Below, piece after piece: positions 8,251 to 17,295 of a stretch of DNA of 42,849 nucleotides. The translations under genes were made by a program, and so were the position numbers. Origin of the DNA: Chloroflexota bacterium (GTDB taxonomy: Bacteria > Chloroflexota > Dehalococcoidia > Bin125). Below the pieces are notes generated by a model. That model saw only the letters and a program-made list of their open reading frames with translations, ran no database searches and was not told the origin of the DNA. The stretch spans positions 1 to 42,849 of the forward strand of contig QGNQ01000013.1 of the NCBI GenBank assembly GCA_003228175.2, written 5' to 3'. Every line of letters begins with the position of its first letter. Within the stretch, counting starts at the first letter, position 1.

Positions 8251-9168
8251 ATGGGCATCCCAGGTGCGCCTTGGCGCGCGCGCTGGTTGATGCTGACGCT
8301 CGCGGTGGTCGCGCTGGTGGCGGCTGCCTGCGGAGGAGATGACGCCGACGATCGGCCCACCTTGTTCATTGGTGGGATTCCGGATCAAGATGTCTCCACG
8401 CTGGAGCGCCAGTTCAACCTGCTCGCGGATTACCTCTCGGACGAGACCGGGCTGGAGGTGGAGTACCGGTCGTCGACGGACTATGCGGCGATCGTGACCG
8501 CATTCGCGCGCGACGATGTGCAAGTGGGCTGGTTCGGTGGGCTGACCGGGGTGCAGGCGCGTGAACGCGCGGACGCGGCGGTCGCGATCGCGCAGCGGCC
8601 ACGCGATGCGGCGTTCCACTCGGTGTTCATCGTGCGGGCGGCGTTGGCGGAGGAGGTGAGGTCGCTGGCGGACCTGCGCGACCGCTCCTTCACGTTCGGC
8701 AGCGAGAGCTCCACGTCCGGTCACCTGATGCCGCGCTTCTTCCTGGCCGAGGCGGGGATCGACGCCGATCAGGACATGGACGGGCTGCCCAACTTCTCGG
8801 GCTCGCACGATCGCACGTTGGCGCTGGTGGCGTCCGGCGCGTTCGACGCGGGGGCGCTGAATGAGGCGGTGTGGGATCGGGCGGTCGCGAACGGGGATGC
8901 CGATCCCAGCACGGTCGTGGCGTTCTTCCGCACGCCGCCGTACTTCGACTACCACTTTGTGGTGCAGGGCAATTTGGACGCGCGCTACGGGGCAGGCACG
9001 AGGGCGTCGATCGAGGGGGCGCTGCTGCGGCTGCGGCCGGCGCAGAGCTCGGAGGTGGCGGAGCTGTTGGAGATTTTCACGACGGACCGCTTCGTAGCGA
9101 CCGAGGACGCCAACTACGACGCGATCCGAGACGTGGCGCGGGGCCTCGGCATTCTGCAGGGGGAGTAG
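8251..9168 (+). CDS. phnD: Phosphonate/phosphite ABC transporter, substrate-binding lipoprotein (PhnD/PtxB type)
   Basis: A 305-residue periplasmic-binding protein with a lipoprotein signal: hydrophobic LMLTLAVVALVAAAC, acylated Cys at about 28, then GGDD. The body shows the PhnD fold: FIGGIPDQDVSTLERQF, LADYLSDETGLEVEYRSSTDYAAIV, VQVGWFGGLTG, and SFTFGSESSTSGHLMPRFFL, the anion-binding serine/threonine loop. Relatives bind phosphonates, phosphite or hypophosphite; sequence alone does not decide. It is first in a four-gene operon with ATPase and two permeases, separated by 3 bp or less or overlapping. A -10-like TATGCT lies near 8107. Confidence 0.9.
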   Translation: MGIPGAPWRARWLMLTLAVVALVAAACGGDDADDRPTLFIGGIPDQDVSTLERQFNLLADYLSDETGLEVEYRSSTDYAAIVTAFARDDVQVGWFGGLTGVQARERADAAVAIAQRPRDAAFHSVFIVRAALAEEVRSLADLRDRSFTFGSESSTSGHLMPRFFLAEAGIDADQDMDGLPNFSGSHDRTLALVASGAFDAGALNEAVWDRAVANGDADPSTVVAFFRTPPYFDYHFVVQGNLDARYGAGTRASIEGALLRLRPAQSSEVAELLEIFTTDRFVATEDANYDAIRDVARGLGILQGE

Positions 9169-9171
9169 CCG

Positions 9172-9990
9172 GTGCCAAGCTCGGCGTTCGAGCTGCGTGG
9201 GGCGGGGATGCGCTTCGGCGATGTGGAGGCGCTGGCGCCGCTGGACCTAACGGTGCAGGCCGGGCAGCGGGTGGCGGTGGTGGGGCCGAGCGGGGCGGGC
9301 AAGACGACGTTTCTGTACCTGATGGCGGGCATTCATGCGCCCACGTCCGGGACGGTGCGCGTGGGGGGGCTGAGCGTCCGGGAGTTGGCGGATGTGCGGC
9401 GTCGGGCGGCGGCGGTGGGGATCATGCACCAACAGTTCGATCTGGTGCCGAGCCTAGCAGTGGTGCACAACGTGCTGGCCGGGCGGCTGCGGGAGTGGAG
9501 CCTGTGGCGGTCGCTGCTGTCGCTCATCGTGCCGCAAGAGAGCGAGCGGGCGCGCGAGGCGCTGCGACGTGTTGGTATCGAAGACAAGATCTTCGAGCGA
9601 ACGGCGAATCTGTCGGGCGGGGAGCAGCAGCGGGTGGCGCTGGCGCGACTGCTGGTGCAGGCGCCGCGGGCGATCCTGGCCGATGAGCCGGTGTCGTCGC
9701 TGGACCCGACGCGGGCGGAGGCGATGGTGCGGCTGCTGGTGGAGGTGGCGGGAACGGATCGCACGCTGGTGGCGAGCATGCACGCGGTGCCGCTGGCGCT
9801 GCAGTACTTCGATCGCATTGTGGCGCTGCGCGACGGGGCGCTGCTGTTCGACCGGCCCAGCCGGGATGTCGCGCCGGCCGACTTGGAGGCGCTGTACGAG
9901 ATCGACGACGCTGGGCCGGCCGCATCCGACGGGCGCAGGCGGGATCGGGCGGGTGGGCAATCGATGGTCCGGCCGCCGGAGGCGCGTTAG
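9172..9990 (+). CDS. phnC: Phosphonate/phosphite ABC transporter ATP-binding protein
   Basis: A 272-residue ABC ATPase starting at GTG 9172, 3 nt after phnD. Walker A is GPSGAGKT (about 42-49), the Q-loop region is GIMHQQFDLVP, the signature is NLSGGEQQRVALAR, Walker B is AILADEPVSSLDP, and the H-switch is ASMHAVPLAL. The MHQQFDLV and DEPVSSLDP text matches PhnC-type ATPases best. It would energise the two PhnE-like permeases downstream. The last 25 residues are a low-complexity, arginine-rich tail. Confidence 0.92.
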   Translation: MPSSAFELRGAGMRFGDVEALAPLDLTVQAGQRVAVVGPSGAGKTTFLYLMAGIHAPTSGTVRVGGLSVRELADVRRRAAAVGIMHQQFDLVPSLAVVHNVLAGRLREWSLWRSLLSLIVPQESERAREALRRVGIEDKIFERTANLSGGEQQRVALARLLVQAPRAILADEPVSSLDPTRAEAMVRLLVEVAGTDRTLVASMHAVPLALQYFDRIVALRDGALLFDRPSRDVAPADLEALYEIDDAGPAASDGRRRDRAGGQSMVRPPEAR

Positions 9991-9992
9991 GG

Positions 9993-10868
9993 ATGGCGGG
10001 GCCGGCTCCATGGTCGCTGCCGACGCCTGGCAAGGGCGGAGCGCTGGCCAGCCTGCGCCGACGGCTGAACGGTCGTCACGCGCTGAGCGTGATCTTGATC
10101 GGCGCGGTGCTGTGGAGCGTGCTATCGGCGGATTGGACGAGCGGGCTGATCCACGGCGGCGGCTGGGCGGCACTGGGCGATCTGGTGTCTGGATTCGCGC
10201 AGCCGGACCTGTCGGGGGAGACGCTGGGGCAGGCGGCGAAGGCGGCCTGGATCACCGTGGTATACGCGGTGGCGGGCTTGTCGGTCGCGCTGATAATGGC
10301 GGTACCGCTGGCGCTGCTGGCCTCGGGGACGCTGGTGCGGCATCGCCGGGCGCGGCTGTGGGGCGTGAGCGTGAGTCGGACGGTCCTGAGCCTGCTGCGG
10401 GCCGTGCATGAGTTGGTCTGGGCGTGGTTGTTCGTCGCGGCGATTGGGCTCTCGCCGTTCGCGGCGATCTTCGCGCTGGCGATCCCGTACGCGGGCATCT
10501 TGGGCCGGATTTACGCCGACTTCCTGGTGGACGTGCCGGAGGCGCCGCTGCGGGCGTTGCGGACGGGCGGGGCGGGCGAGTCGGTGGTGCTGGTCTACGG
10601 ACGATTGCCCAGCGCGGTGGCGGACTTGGCGAGCTATACGTTCTACCGCTTCGAGTGCGGACTGCGGTCGGCGGCGATCATGGGCTTCGTGGGGCTGAGC
10701 GGGCTGGGCTTCCAGATCCAGCTGTCGCTGAATGACCTCAACTACGAACGCGCCGCCACCTTCTTGTTCGTGCTGTTTGGCCTGATCGCGCTGGTGGAGC
10801 TGTGGAGCACGCAGCTGCGCCGACGGCTGGTGCTGGGGGTGCATCGTGGGCAGGGGGTGACGTCGTGA
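9993..10868 (+). CDS. phnE: Phosphonate/phosphite ABC transporter permease 1
   Basis: A 291-residue inner-membrane protein with about six hydrophobic segments. It has the binding-protein-dependent permease loop (EAPLRALRTGGAGESVVLVYGRLP, an EAA-type motif near 190) and the ending GFVGLSGLGFQIQLSLNDLNYERAATFL typical of PhnE. Start is ATG, 2 nt after phnC. It overlaps the next permease by 4 bp (GTGA), so the two are translationally coupled and probably form a heterodimeric channel. Confidence 0.9.
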   Translation: MAGPAPWSLPTPGKGGALASLRRRLNGRHALSVILIGAVLWSVLSADWTSGLIHGGGWAALGDLVSGFAQPDLSGETLGQAAKAAWITVVYAVAGLSVALIMAVPLALLASGTLVRHRRARLWGVSVSRTVLSLLRAVHELVWAWLFVAAIGLSPFAAIFALAIPYAGILGRIYADFLVDVPEAPLRALRTGGAGESVVLVYGRLPSAVADLASYTFYRFECGLRSAAIMGFVGLSGLGFQIQLSLNDLNYERAATFLFVLFGLIALVELWSTQLRRRLVLGVHRGQGVTS

Positions 10869-11734
10869 AGGCGCTGCGGCCGGTGGGGATCGTTGGCGGC
10901 ACGCTGGTGCTGGCGGCGGGCCTGTTCGTGGCGTCGTGGGGCTACATCCTGATCGACGAGTGGCAGGCGGTCAGTGACCTGTTTCGTGTGGGGACGGTTG
11001 GCGACGGCTGGCGCTTCGTGCTGGAGCTGGCAGGGCTGCGCGACGGCCCGGCGACGCCGGCCTTCTTGGAGGCGGGACGCTGGGGCGATGCGCTGGCGTT
11101 GGCGTACGACACGCTGGTAATGAGCGTGCTGGCGATCACGATCGCGACGGTGGGGATGGCGCTGACGGCGCCGTTGGCGGTCCGGCCGCGGGGCGCCGTG
11201 CGGCCCAGCGGGGCCGGCAACACGTGGCGCGCGGCGGCGGCACCGGCTCTGCGCTGGGCGTCCTATCTGGTGATACGCACGATCTATGTCTTCGCGCGGG
11301 CGGTGCCGGAGTTGGTGTGGGCGTTGATCATCATTTTCGTCGTGCAACCGGGCATCGTGGCGGGGGCGATTGCGCTGGCGATACACAACTTCGGGATCGT
11401 GGGGAAGCTGTCGGCGGAGGTGGTGGAGGACTTGGATCCAGCACCGATGCGCGCATTGGCGTCGAGCGGGGCGGGGACGCGACAGCGGCTGCTGTACGGG
11501 GTGCTGCCACAGGCGGCGCCCAAGATGCTGACCTACGTGCTCTATCGCTGGGAGGTGATCATGCGCACGACGATCGTGGTGGGGTTCGTGGCGGCGAGCG
11601 GTCTGGGCCGGGAGTTCCGGCTGAGCATGAGCTTCTTCCAATTCACGGATGTGGCACTGATCCTGCTCGTCTACTTCCTGCTGGTCGGGGCCGGGGACAT
11701 GGCGAGCGCTGGGCTGCGCCGGCTGGCGCGGTAG
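10865..11734 (+). CDS. phnE: Phosphonate/phosphite ABC transporter permease 2
   Basis: A 289-residue second PhnE-type permease. It starts at GTG within the GTGA overlap with permease 1. An EAA-like loop (PAPMRALASSGAGTRQRLLYGVLPQA) and the PhnE tail (GFVAASGLGREFRLSMSFFQFTDVALILLVYF) are present, with about six membrane segments. Two separate PhnE genes, rather than one homodimeric permease, are common in phosphite and phosphonate systems of diverse bacteria. No C-P lyase, phosphonatase or phosphite dehydrogenase gene is in the window, so the substrate remains open. Confidence 0.9.
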   Translation: MKALRPVGIVGGTLVLAAGLFVASWGYILIDEWQAVSDLFRVGTVGDGWRFVLELAGLRDGPATPAFLEAGRWGDALALAYDTLVMSVLAITIATVGMALTAPLAVRPRGAVRPSGAGNTWRAAAAPALRWASYLVIRTIYVFARAVPELVWALIIIFVVQPGIVAGAIALAIHNFGIVGKLSAEVVEDLDPAPMRALASSGAGTRQRLLYGVLPQAAPKMLTYVLYRWEVIMRTTIVVGFVAASGLGREFRLSMSFFQFTDVALILLVYFLLVGAGDMASAGLRRLAR

Positions 11735-11969
11735 GGCGAGATTCGGCGGGGGTGGGGTGGAATGGGGGTGGGCGGATGCAGCCGGATGGCGGCCTGCACG
11801 GCGACGACCGGAATCAGGGATTCCCCAAGGGGGGCTGCGCCTATCCCCGATAGGGCCGTGCCGGGTCTCCCCGTACGTTCAGACAGAACCGATCGCACCG
11901 CCGGGGGCCGGACGCCGTCGTGCGGCTGATCGGCTGGGCCGGTCGCAAGCCGGCGCGGGGGAGAGGGCC

Positions 11970-13856
11970 GTGGTCGAGAACTCCGCACAACCGTCGCACT
12001 CACCGCAGGTGGATGTCTGCCCGTTCCTGGGACGCGAGTCTGAACAGGAAGACGGAGCGCCCGTCCCGATCAACGCCCGGGACGGCGCGGGGGATTTGCG
12101 TCCGTCGCCATCGTTCCGCTGCCTGGCGCTTTCCGAGGCGACTCGGATCGATGCGGGCCGGCAGCGCCGCCTGTGCTTGAATATGCGCCACGTTTCCTGC
12201 CGTCGCTACGGCGACGCGGAGAACGAGGAGGTCGTGACGGAGGCCGAACCGGCGGTGGGACTGACCTCCGCCGAACTGCTTCCCGACGATCCGGAGGACG
12301 AACAGGACGCGCGAATCCGGCGCATCCGACGTCGGTACGGGAACACCGGCAAGAATCCCGACGCGCCCCGCGCGCGGGTGACCGTTGCCGGGCAACCCGT
12401 CGATTTCACGCCGGTCGCGGACGCTGCCGAGGGCGGCGGAGTGGGCGGCGGAGTGGGCGGCAGTGGGACGTGGGAAAAGGCAGCCGAGGCCGCGGAGGCG
12501 CGGCCGACGCGTCGGGGTGACGCGGTGGGACGAATCCCTGCGCCGGGGCCGGACCGGCTGGGCGCGCTGTGGGATGAGCAGCAGAGCACATCGGACCCGG
12601 CGAACCTCCCCACCAGCGCGACTGCGAGCGTGCATGGGGACTCGTCCATGGAAGGTGCGAACGCGCCGGGAACGGCGGCGGCTTTGGAAACGGACTGGGA
12701 TGGGGCGGGGGAATCGGCGACGAGCGCCGATGGATGGCCCAACGAGGCGCCGAAGGATGACGCAGACGCCTGGGACGCGGGGGATGACGCGGGCATGGAA
12801 TCGCCGCGCGTGTTCGCGCAGCAGGCGGCGGCGCGGGTGGACGGGTCCGACCCCGAACACGATTTAGTGCGCGGGGAACGCAGTCCGTCGGAGCGTGAAG
12901 AGATCAAGCAGCCGGTCGGGGCGGTGGTGAGTGGTGCGCTGGGCGGCCTGGGCGCGGGAGACGGCGGCGACCGGCGCAGCCGCCTGATGGCGATCGCCGG
13001 CGTGGCGTTGATTGTGGTTGGCATCGTGACGGCCGTGCTGGCTGTGATGGTGGGTTTGGATGGCGCCGCGGACACGACCGTGCCGCTGGCCGCCGCGGAT
13101 GCAGAGCCGGACGGGGCTGCGTCAGGGGGCGTGTCTCCGGCGGTGGCCGACGCGGACGCGATCACCGATGCGCCGGTCGTGGTGGCGGTTGTCGCGGCGG
13201 AGGCGGAGACGGCAGCCGCTGAGGCGAGCGCGGAAACAACGGAGGCGGACGCCGGCGCAGAGGCGCCGGCACCAGCGAGCGATTCGGAAGAGACAGCGAC
13301 TGCGCCACCGCCAGTGGCAGCCGGTGAGGCGGAGGCGGAGGTGCCAGTTCCGAGTCGGACGGGATCAACGCCGAACACGGCGGCGACGCCGCCCGCTGGC
13401 TCGGGCGAGGCTCCTGAGTCCGAGAGCACGGCGTCGGAGCCGTCCGAGGATCCCGCGGCAGGCGCTGAGGGTGTTGCGGCGCCGCCGCCGGCGGAGAGCG
13501 AAGAGGCAGCGCCGGAGGAGGCGGAAGCAGCGGAGTCGGAGCCGGTTGACGATCCGGCGTCGACGATTGTGCTGCCGGAGACGGCCGCGCGCTACGGCGC
13601 GGTCTCCTTCTGGCCGCTGACGGAAACGTACAGCATCGCCGGCGGGGACACGATCGGCAGCGTGGCGGCGCAGTTCGACACCCACGCATACGCGATCATC
13701 TGCCTGAACCAGCAGTACTGGTCCTCATCGCAGCGCTTCTTCACGATGATCGGCGGGACGTCGCTGATTATCCCGGTGGGCTACCAGATCCCGGGCGACG
13801 CGCAGACGCAGTCCGACATCCTCAACGTGGGCTTCCTGCCGGGGCACTGCGGCTGA
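11970..13856 (+). CDS. Membrane-anchored LysM protein with N-terminal four-Cys domain
   Basis: A 628-residue protein if GTG 11970 (GGGGGAGAGGG just upstream) is the start; the frame is open further upstream but that stretch does not look coding. Residues 1-80 carry a four-Cys pattern, CPFLG (C17), FRCLAL (C51), RLCLN (C69) and VSCRRY (C77). I recall this as a cytoplasmic N-terminal motif of Chloroflexota LysM proteins, and it may bind metal. A long acidic, disordered region is followed by one membrane helix (about 339-361, AIAGVALIVVGIVTAVLAVMVG). Next comes an A/E/P-rich stalk of about 180 residues, then a C-terminal LysM-like domain (TYSIAGGDTIGSVAAQF... SLIIPVGYQIP). Function is unknown; a link between cell wall and cytoplasm is an inference. 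Confidence 0.78.
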   Translation: MVENSAQPSHSPQVDVCPFLGRESEQEDGAPVPINARDGAGDLRPSPSFRCLALSEATRIDAGRQRRLCLNMRHVSCRRYGDAENEEVVTEAEPAVGLTSAELLPDDPEDEQDARIRRIRRRYGNTGKNPDAPRARVTVAGQPVDFTPVADAAEGGGVGGGVGGSGTWEKAAEAAEARPTRRGDAVGRIPAPGPDRLGALWDEQQSTSDPANLPTSATASVHGDSSMEGANAPGTAAALETDWDGAGESATSADGWPNEAPKDDADAWDAGDDAGMESPRVFAQQAAARVDGSDPEHDLVRGERSPSEREEIKQPVGAVVSGALGGLGAGDGGDRRSRLMAIAGVALIVVGIVTAVLAVMVGLDGAADTTVPLAAADAEPDGAASGGVSPAVADADAITDAPVVVAVVAAEAETAAAEASAETTEADAGAEAPAPASDSEETATAPPPVAAGEAEAEVPVPSRTGSTPNTAATPPAGSGEAPESESTASEPSEDPAAGAEGVAAPPPAESEEAAPEEAEAAESEPVDDPASTIVLPETAARYGAVSFWPLTETYSIAGGDTIGSVAAQFDTHAYAIICLNQQYWSSSQRFFTMIGGTSLIIPVGYQIPGDAQTQSDILNVGFLPGHCG

Positions 13857-14046
13857 GGCTCGGCGAGCGCCGGGAGCCGGTCTGTGCGGGCAACTGCGGG
13901 CACACCTCCGGTCTGATGACGGGGCTATGCTGTCGGCGTCCGGCGGCGCGCCTGCATCCATCGATGCGGAGTGCGCCACACCTCATCCGTCTGACGACTG
14001 CCCGTAGCGACGCTCGTTCGTCGTGCGGCGCGAAAGGACCACCGCG

Positions 14047-14532
14047 ATGCCCATTGCTGAAGGAGCCTCTATCCCCGCCGACGCCTCCGGCATGACGTTC
14101 CAGGACGGGAAGCCGGCGCCGACGGCGCTGGCGGAATTGGTCGCCGGCAAGAGGGCGATTGTGTTTGGCATCCCGGGCGCGTTCACGGGGACGTGCACGA
14201 ATCAGCACCTGCCCAGCTTCGCGCAGAACCAGGAGGCGCTGTCGGCCAAGGGGATCGAGACCGTGATCTGCATGTCGATGAACGACATTTCGGTGCTGAG
14301 CGCGTGGAACGCGGCGCACGGCGCGGCGTCGATCACGATGTTCGCCGACGGCAACGGCGATGTGACGCGGGCGCTGGACCTCGGCGTCGATCTGAGCGTG
14401 GCGGGCATGGGTTTCCGCACGCGGCGCTTCGCGATGTTCGTGGAGAACGGCGTGGTGAAGGCGCTGAATGTGGAAGAGAAGCCGGGCATCTGCGAGATCA
14501 GCTCCGCGACGGGGATTCTGGAGCGCGTCTAG
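14047..14532 (+). CDS. Peroxiredoxin, Prx5-like (redoxin)
   Basis: A 161-residue thioredoxin-fold peroxidase. The peroxidatic motif is PGAFTGTCTNQHLPSF (Cys near 49), where the usual PGAFTPTC has Gly for Pro. ETVICMSMND and VLSAWN follow, as in type-5 peroxiredoxins. The motif R-x-RRFAMFVENGVVKALNVEE (FRTRRFAMF) forms the active-site Arg region. A further Cys near the C-terminus (PGICEISSATG) is a candidate resolving Cys. It would reduce H2O2 or alkyl hydroperoxides with thioredoxin or glutaredoxin-type donors. GAAAGGA precedes the ATG. A -10-like TATGCT lies at 13926, about 120 nt upstream. Confidence 0.9.
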   Translation: MPIAEGASIPADASGMTFQDGKPAPTALAELVAGKRAIVFGIPGAFTGTCTNQHLPSFAQNQEALSAKGIETVICMSMNDISVLSAWNAAHGAASITMFADGNGDVTRALDLGVDLSVAGMGFRTRRFAMFVENGVVKALNVEEKPGICEISSATGILERV

Positions 14533-14552
14533 CGCTGCCTGCGTGACGACCG

Positions 14553-15119
14553 GTGTCTGCCACGGGGGATCCAGCCAACCTGCGACCGGTGGTCGCCCCG
14601 GAGCTGTGCGCGCGGGACACGGCGGCAGTCTTTGGTCGCCTGCGGCCGCGAGACGCGGAGGCGGTCGCGGCGCGCCCGGGGACGATTCGCGCGCATAGCT
14701 ACGAGGGCGGCTGGTACAACAACGCGACCTTCGTGTTTCCGGTGGTCGCGTCGGTGGGGGCGCTGATCGCGTGGCTGGTGGTGGGGGGAACGGAGCTGCT
14801 GGGGATCAGCATTTTCTTTCTGGTCGTGGCGGGGGTGATGCTGCCGCTGGTGGGGCTGACCTGGCAGCGGACGCCGACGGTGATTGTGCTGGGGGCGGAG
14901 GAGATCGAGGCGCTGCACCAGGGCGAACCGCGAGGGGCGTTGGCGTGGCGCGATGTGAGCGCGGTGCGGCGCGTCGAGACGATGGGCAACGTGCGCTGGT
15001 ACGTGGTGGGGGGGGACGAGGAGCATCTGACGCTGGAGGGGGAGATCGCGGATCTGGCCTCGCTGCTGGCGGAGGCGCGGCGACTGGCGGGCCTGCCCGC
15101 CGCGGATGGGTCGGGCTGA
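14553..15119 (+). CDS. Two-helix membrane protein with PH-like C-terminal domain
   Basis: A 188-residue protein starting at GTG 14553, 20 nt after the peroxiredoxin gene and probably co-transcribed. Residues about 55-105 form two membrane helices (FVFPVVASVGALIAWLVVGG and LLGISIFFLVVAGVMLPLVGL) separated by a short turn. The remaining cytoplasmic part (TVIVLGAEEIEAL, ALAWRDVSAVRRVE, WYVVGG, ADLASLLAEARRL) has the strand-rich pattern ending in a helix seen in bacterial PH-like membrane proteins. Function unknown. Confidence 0.72.
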   Translation: MSATGDPANLRPVVAPELCARDTAAVFGRLRPRDAEAVAARPGTIRAHSYEGGWYNNATFVFPVVASVGALIAWLVVGGTELLGISIFFLVVAGVMLPLVGLTWQRTPTVIVLGAEEIEALHQGEPRGALAWRDVSAVRRVETMGNVRWYVVGGDEEHLTLEGEIADLASLLAEARRLAGLPAADGSG

Positions 15120-15238
15120 CGAGCCCGCACGGGCTGGCGGACACACATATGCTTGGCGGGACGCGGGGGCCAAACGCCGCCCCACCGTGATCGACTTGCC
15201 GCCTTGCGAGAGACCCCCTGTGGAGAATGGAGAGACGA

Positions 15239-15442
15239 ATGCCAGAGATTCAGATTCGGACGGACGGGCCGTACCTGCTGGACGCCAGCGGCCTGCAGCT
15301 GAGTGACGCGAATGGCAATGCGGTGGCGCTGCCGGAGGGCAGTAAGGTGGCGCTGTGCCGGTGTGGCCAGTCGGAGAACAAGCCGTTCTGCGATGGCGGG
15401 CACAAGGCGGCGGGCTTCAAGCACGGCCCTGCCGTTAGCTAG
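15239..15442 (+). CDS. CDGSH-type [2Fe-2S] protein
   Basis: A 67-residue protein. The CDGSH signature is ALCRCGQSENKPFCDGGHK: three Cys and one His (C-x-C-x2-S-x3-P-x-C-D-G-x-H) that bind a redox-active, acid-labile [2Fe-2S] cluster. The strand-rich N-terminal half (GPYLLDASGLQLSDANGN) is typical of single-domain bacterial members. GGAGAG lies 5 nt before the ATG. A strong terminator follows, so it is probably monocistronic. Its place after a peroxiredoxin gene hints at a redox role, but this is inference. Confidence 0.92.
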   Translation: MPEIQIRTDGPYLLDASGLQLSDANGNAVALPEGSKVALCRCGQSENKPFCDGGHKAAGFKHGPAVS

Positions 15443-15483
15443 ACGGGGCCCGCCTCGAGCGGACCGGCAGACGGACTGATCCG

Positions 15484-15515
15484 AACGACCGCCCGATGGG
15501 GCGGTCGTTCTTGTC
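15484..15515 (+). terminator. Rho-independent terminator after the CDGSH gene
   Basis: AACGACCGCCC (15484-15494) and GGGCGGTCGTT (15499-15509) form a perfect 11-bp stem with loop GATG, followed by CTTGTC. Confidence 0.88.
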
Positions 15516-15635
15516 GTGGGCGTCTTTGTCGTGGGCTGCTCTAGAATCGGGCCGATCCAGGGATGCTGTCGCGGCGGGGACGACCGGCACAACGAAACGG
15601 ACTGGGCGCCGTCGGCGCAGGGAAGGGGGCGAGTG

Positions 15636-17207
15636 ATGAGTGGGATTCTCGTGGGAGACATCCTGGAGCGAGCGGAAACGCTATACGGGGACCGGCCGGC
15701 GGTGGTGGATGGAGAGACGCGGTACACGTACGGGGAGGTGGGCCAGCGGATCCGACGCTTGGCGGGCGGGCTGCTGGGACTGGGGCTGCCGCCTGGGGCG
15801 CACATCGCGATCCTGGCGAACAACTCGCATCGGTATTTCGAGACGTACTTCGCCGCACACTACGCCGGCATGCCGCTTGCGCCGCTGAACATCCGGCTGT
15901 CGGCGGAGGAGCTGTCGTTCATCATGCGCGACGGGGAGATCCGGGCGCTGTTGGTGGGACCGGAGTACCTGGAGCTGCTGTCGCAGTTCCGGGAGGCGCT
16001 GCCAGAGCTGGCGCACGTGATCGTGCTGGATGCGGCCGCGCCAGAGGGCGACCGGACGTACGAATCGCTGATCACGGGTAGCGAACCCGTCGCGCAGCCA
16101 GCGCGCGAATGGGCCGAGGATGATCTGATCAATCTTTGCTACACGGGGGGGACGACGGGGCTCCCGAAGGGCGTGATGCTGAGCCAGCGCAACGTGGTGG
16201 CGAACGCGGAGCACGTCCAGATGACGTTCGGCTTCGATGAGGACGATGTGTGGATGCACGTCGCGCCGCTGTTTCACCTGGCCGACGCTTGGGCCTGCTT
16301 CGTGATGACGATGGTGGGGGCGAAGCAGGTCTACGTCCCCGGATTCAGCCCGGACGGATTCCTGGATGCGGTGCAGTCCGAGGGGGTGACGGCCACGATT
16401 CTGGTCCCGACGATGGTCAACTTCGTGGTCAACCATCCGCAAGTCGGGGAGTACGATGTGTCGTCGCTGCGGGTGATCATGTTCGGGGCGTCGCCAATGG
16501 CGGTGGACCGGATCCAGGCGGCGAAGGCGATCTTTGGGCCGATCCTGTGCCAGGCGTACGGGATGACGGAGACGGCGCCGCTGCTGACCGCCCAACGGTT
16601 GGAGTGGCTGGACTACGAGACACCGGCGGGGGTGGAGCGGCTGGCGTCGTGCGGGCGCGAGGTAATGGGGGTGCGGTTGCGGCTGGTGGATGCGGACGGG
16701 GGCGAGGTGCCGCGGGGCGGGGTGGGGGAAATCGTGGCGCGAGGGCCGAACGTGATGCAGGGCTATTGGAAGCGCCCGGAGGAGACGGCGGTCGCGCTGC
16801 GGGACGGGTGGATGCACACGGGGGACATCGCGCGGCTGGACGACGAGGGGTTCTACTTCATCGTCGATCGGGCGAAGGACATGATCATCAGCGGGGGCGA
16901 GAACATCTTCACGACGGAGGTGGAGAACGCGCTGTACGAGCACCCGGCGGTGCTGGAGGTGGCGGTGATCGGCGTTCCGAACGCGCAGTGGGGCGAGGCC
17001 GTCCACGCGGTCGTGGTGCTGCGGCCGGATCAGGAGGCGACGGAAGCGGACTTGATCGCGCATTGCCACGGCAAGATCGCGGGCTACAAGTGCCCCAAGT
17101 CGGTGGCCTTGTCGTCGGAGCCGCTGCCGAAGTCGGGGCCGGGGAAGATTCTGAAGACGGAGCTGCGCAAGCCGTTCTGGGAGGGGCAGGAGATCGGGGT
17201 GCACTGA
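15636..17207 (+). CDS. Long-chain/medium-chain acyl-CoA ligase (AMP-binding)
   Basis: A 523-residue ANL-superfamily adenylate-forming enzyme that activates a carboxylic acid as acyl-AMP and then as acyl-CoA. Core motifs are in order: P-loop CYTGGTTGLPKGVMLS (about 166-181), QAYGMTETAPLL (about 306-317), the GWMHTGDIARLDDEGFYFIVDR hinge (about 390-411), and KSGPGKILKTELRKPFW with the catalytic Lys near the C-terminus. The acid substrate cannot be read from sequence. The start ATG 15636 is preferred over upstream in-frame codons because of GGAAGGGGG just upstream. No beta-oxidation genes are adjacent. Confidence 0.92.
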   Translation: MSGILVGDILERAETLYGDRPAVVDGETRYTYGEVGQRIRRLAGGLLGLGLPPGAHIAILANNSHRYFETYFAAHYAGMPLAPLNIRLSAEELSFIMRDGEIRALLVGPEYLELLSQFREALPELAHVIVLDAAAPEGDRTYESLITGSEPVAQPAREWAEDDLINLCYTGGTTGLPKGVMLSQRNVVANAEHVQMTFGFDEDDVWMHVAPLFHLADAWACFVMTMVGAKQVYVPGFSPDGFLDAVQSEGVTATILVPTMVNFVVNHPQVGEYDVSSLRVIMFGASPMAVDRIQAAKAIFGPILCQAYGMTETAPLLTAQRLEWLDYETPAGVERLASCGREVMGVRLRLVDADGGEVPRGGVGEIVARGPNVMQGYWKRPEETAVALRDGWMHTGDIARLDDEGFYFIVDRAKDMIISGGENIFTTEVENALYEHPAVLEVAVIGVPNAQWGEAVHAVVVLRPDQEATEADLIAHCHGKIAGYKCPKSVALSSEPLPKSGPGKILKTELRKPFWEGQEIGVH

Positions 17208-17295
17208 GCCAATCCGCGTATGCGCCTTGGCGGTTGCGCGTATTCGCACTACGTTGGGCTGACTGGGTTGGCGGCCGGCGGGAGATCACGTCCGC

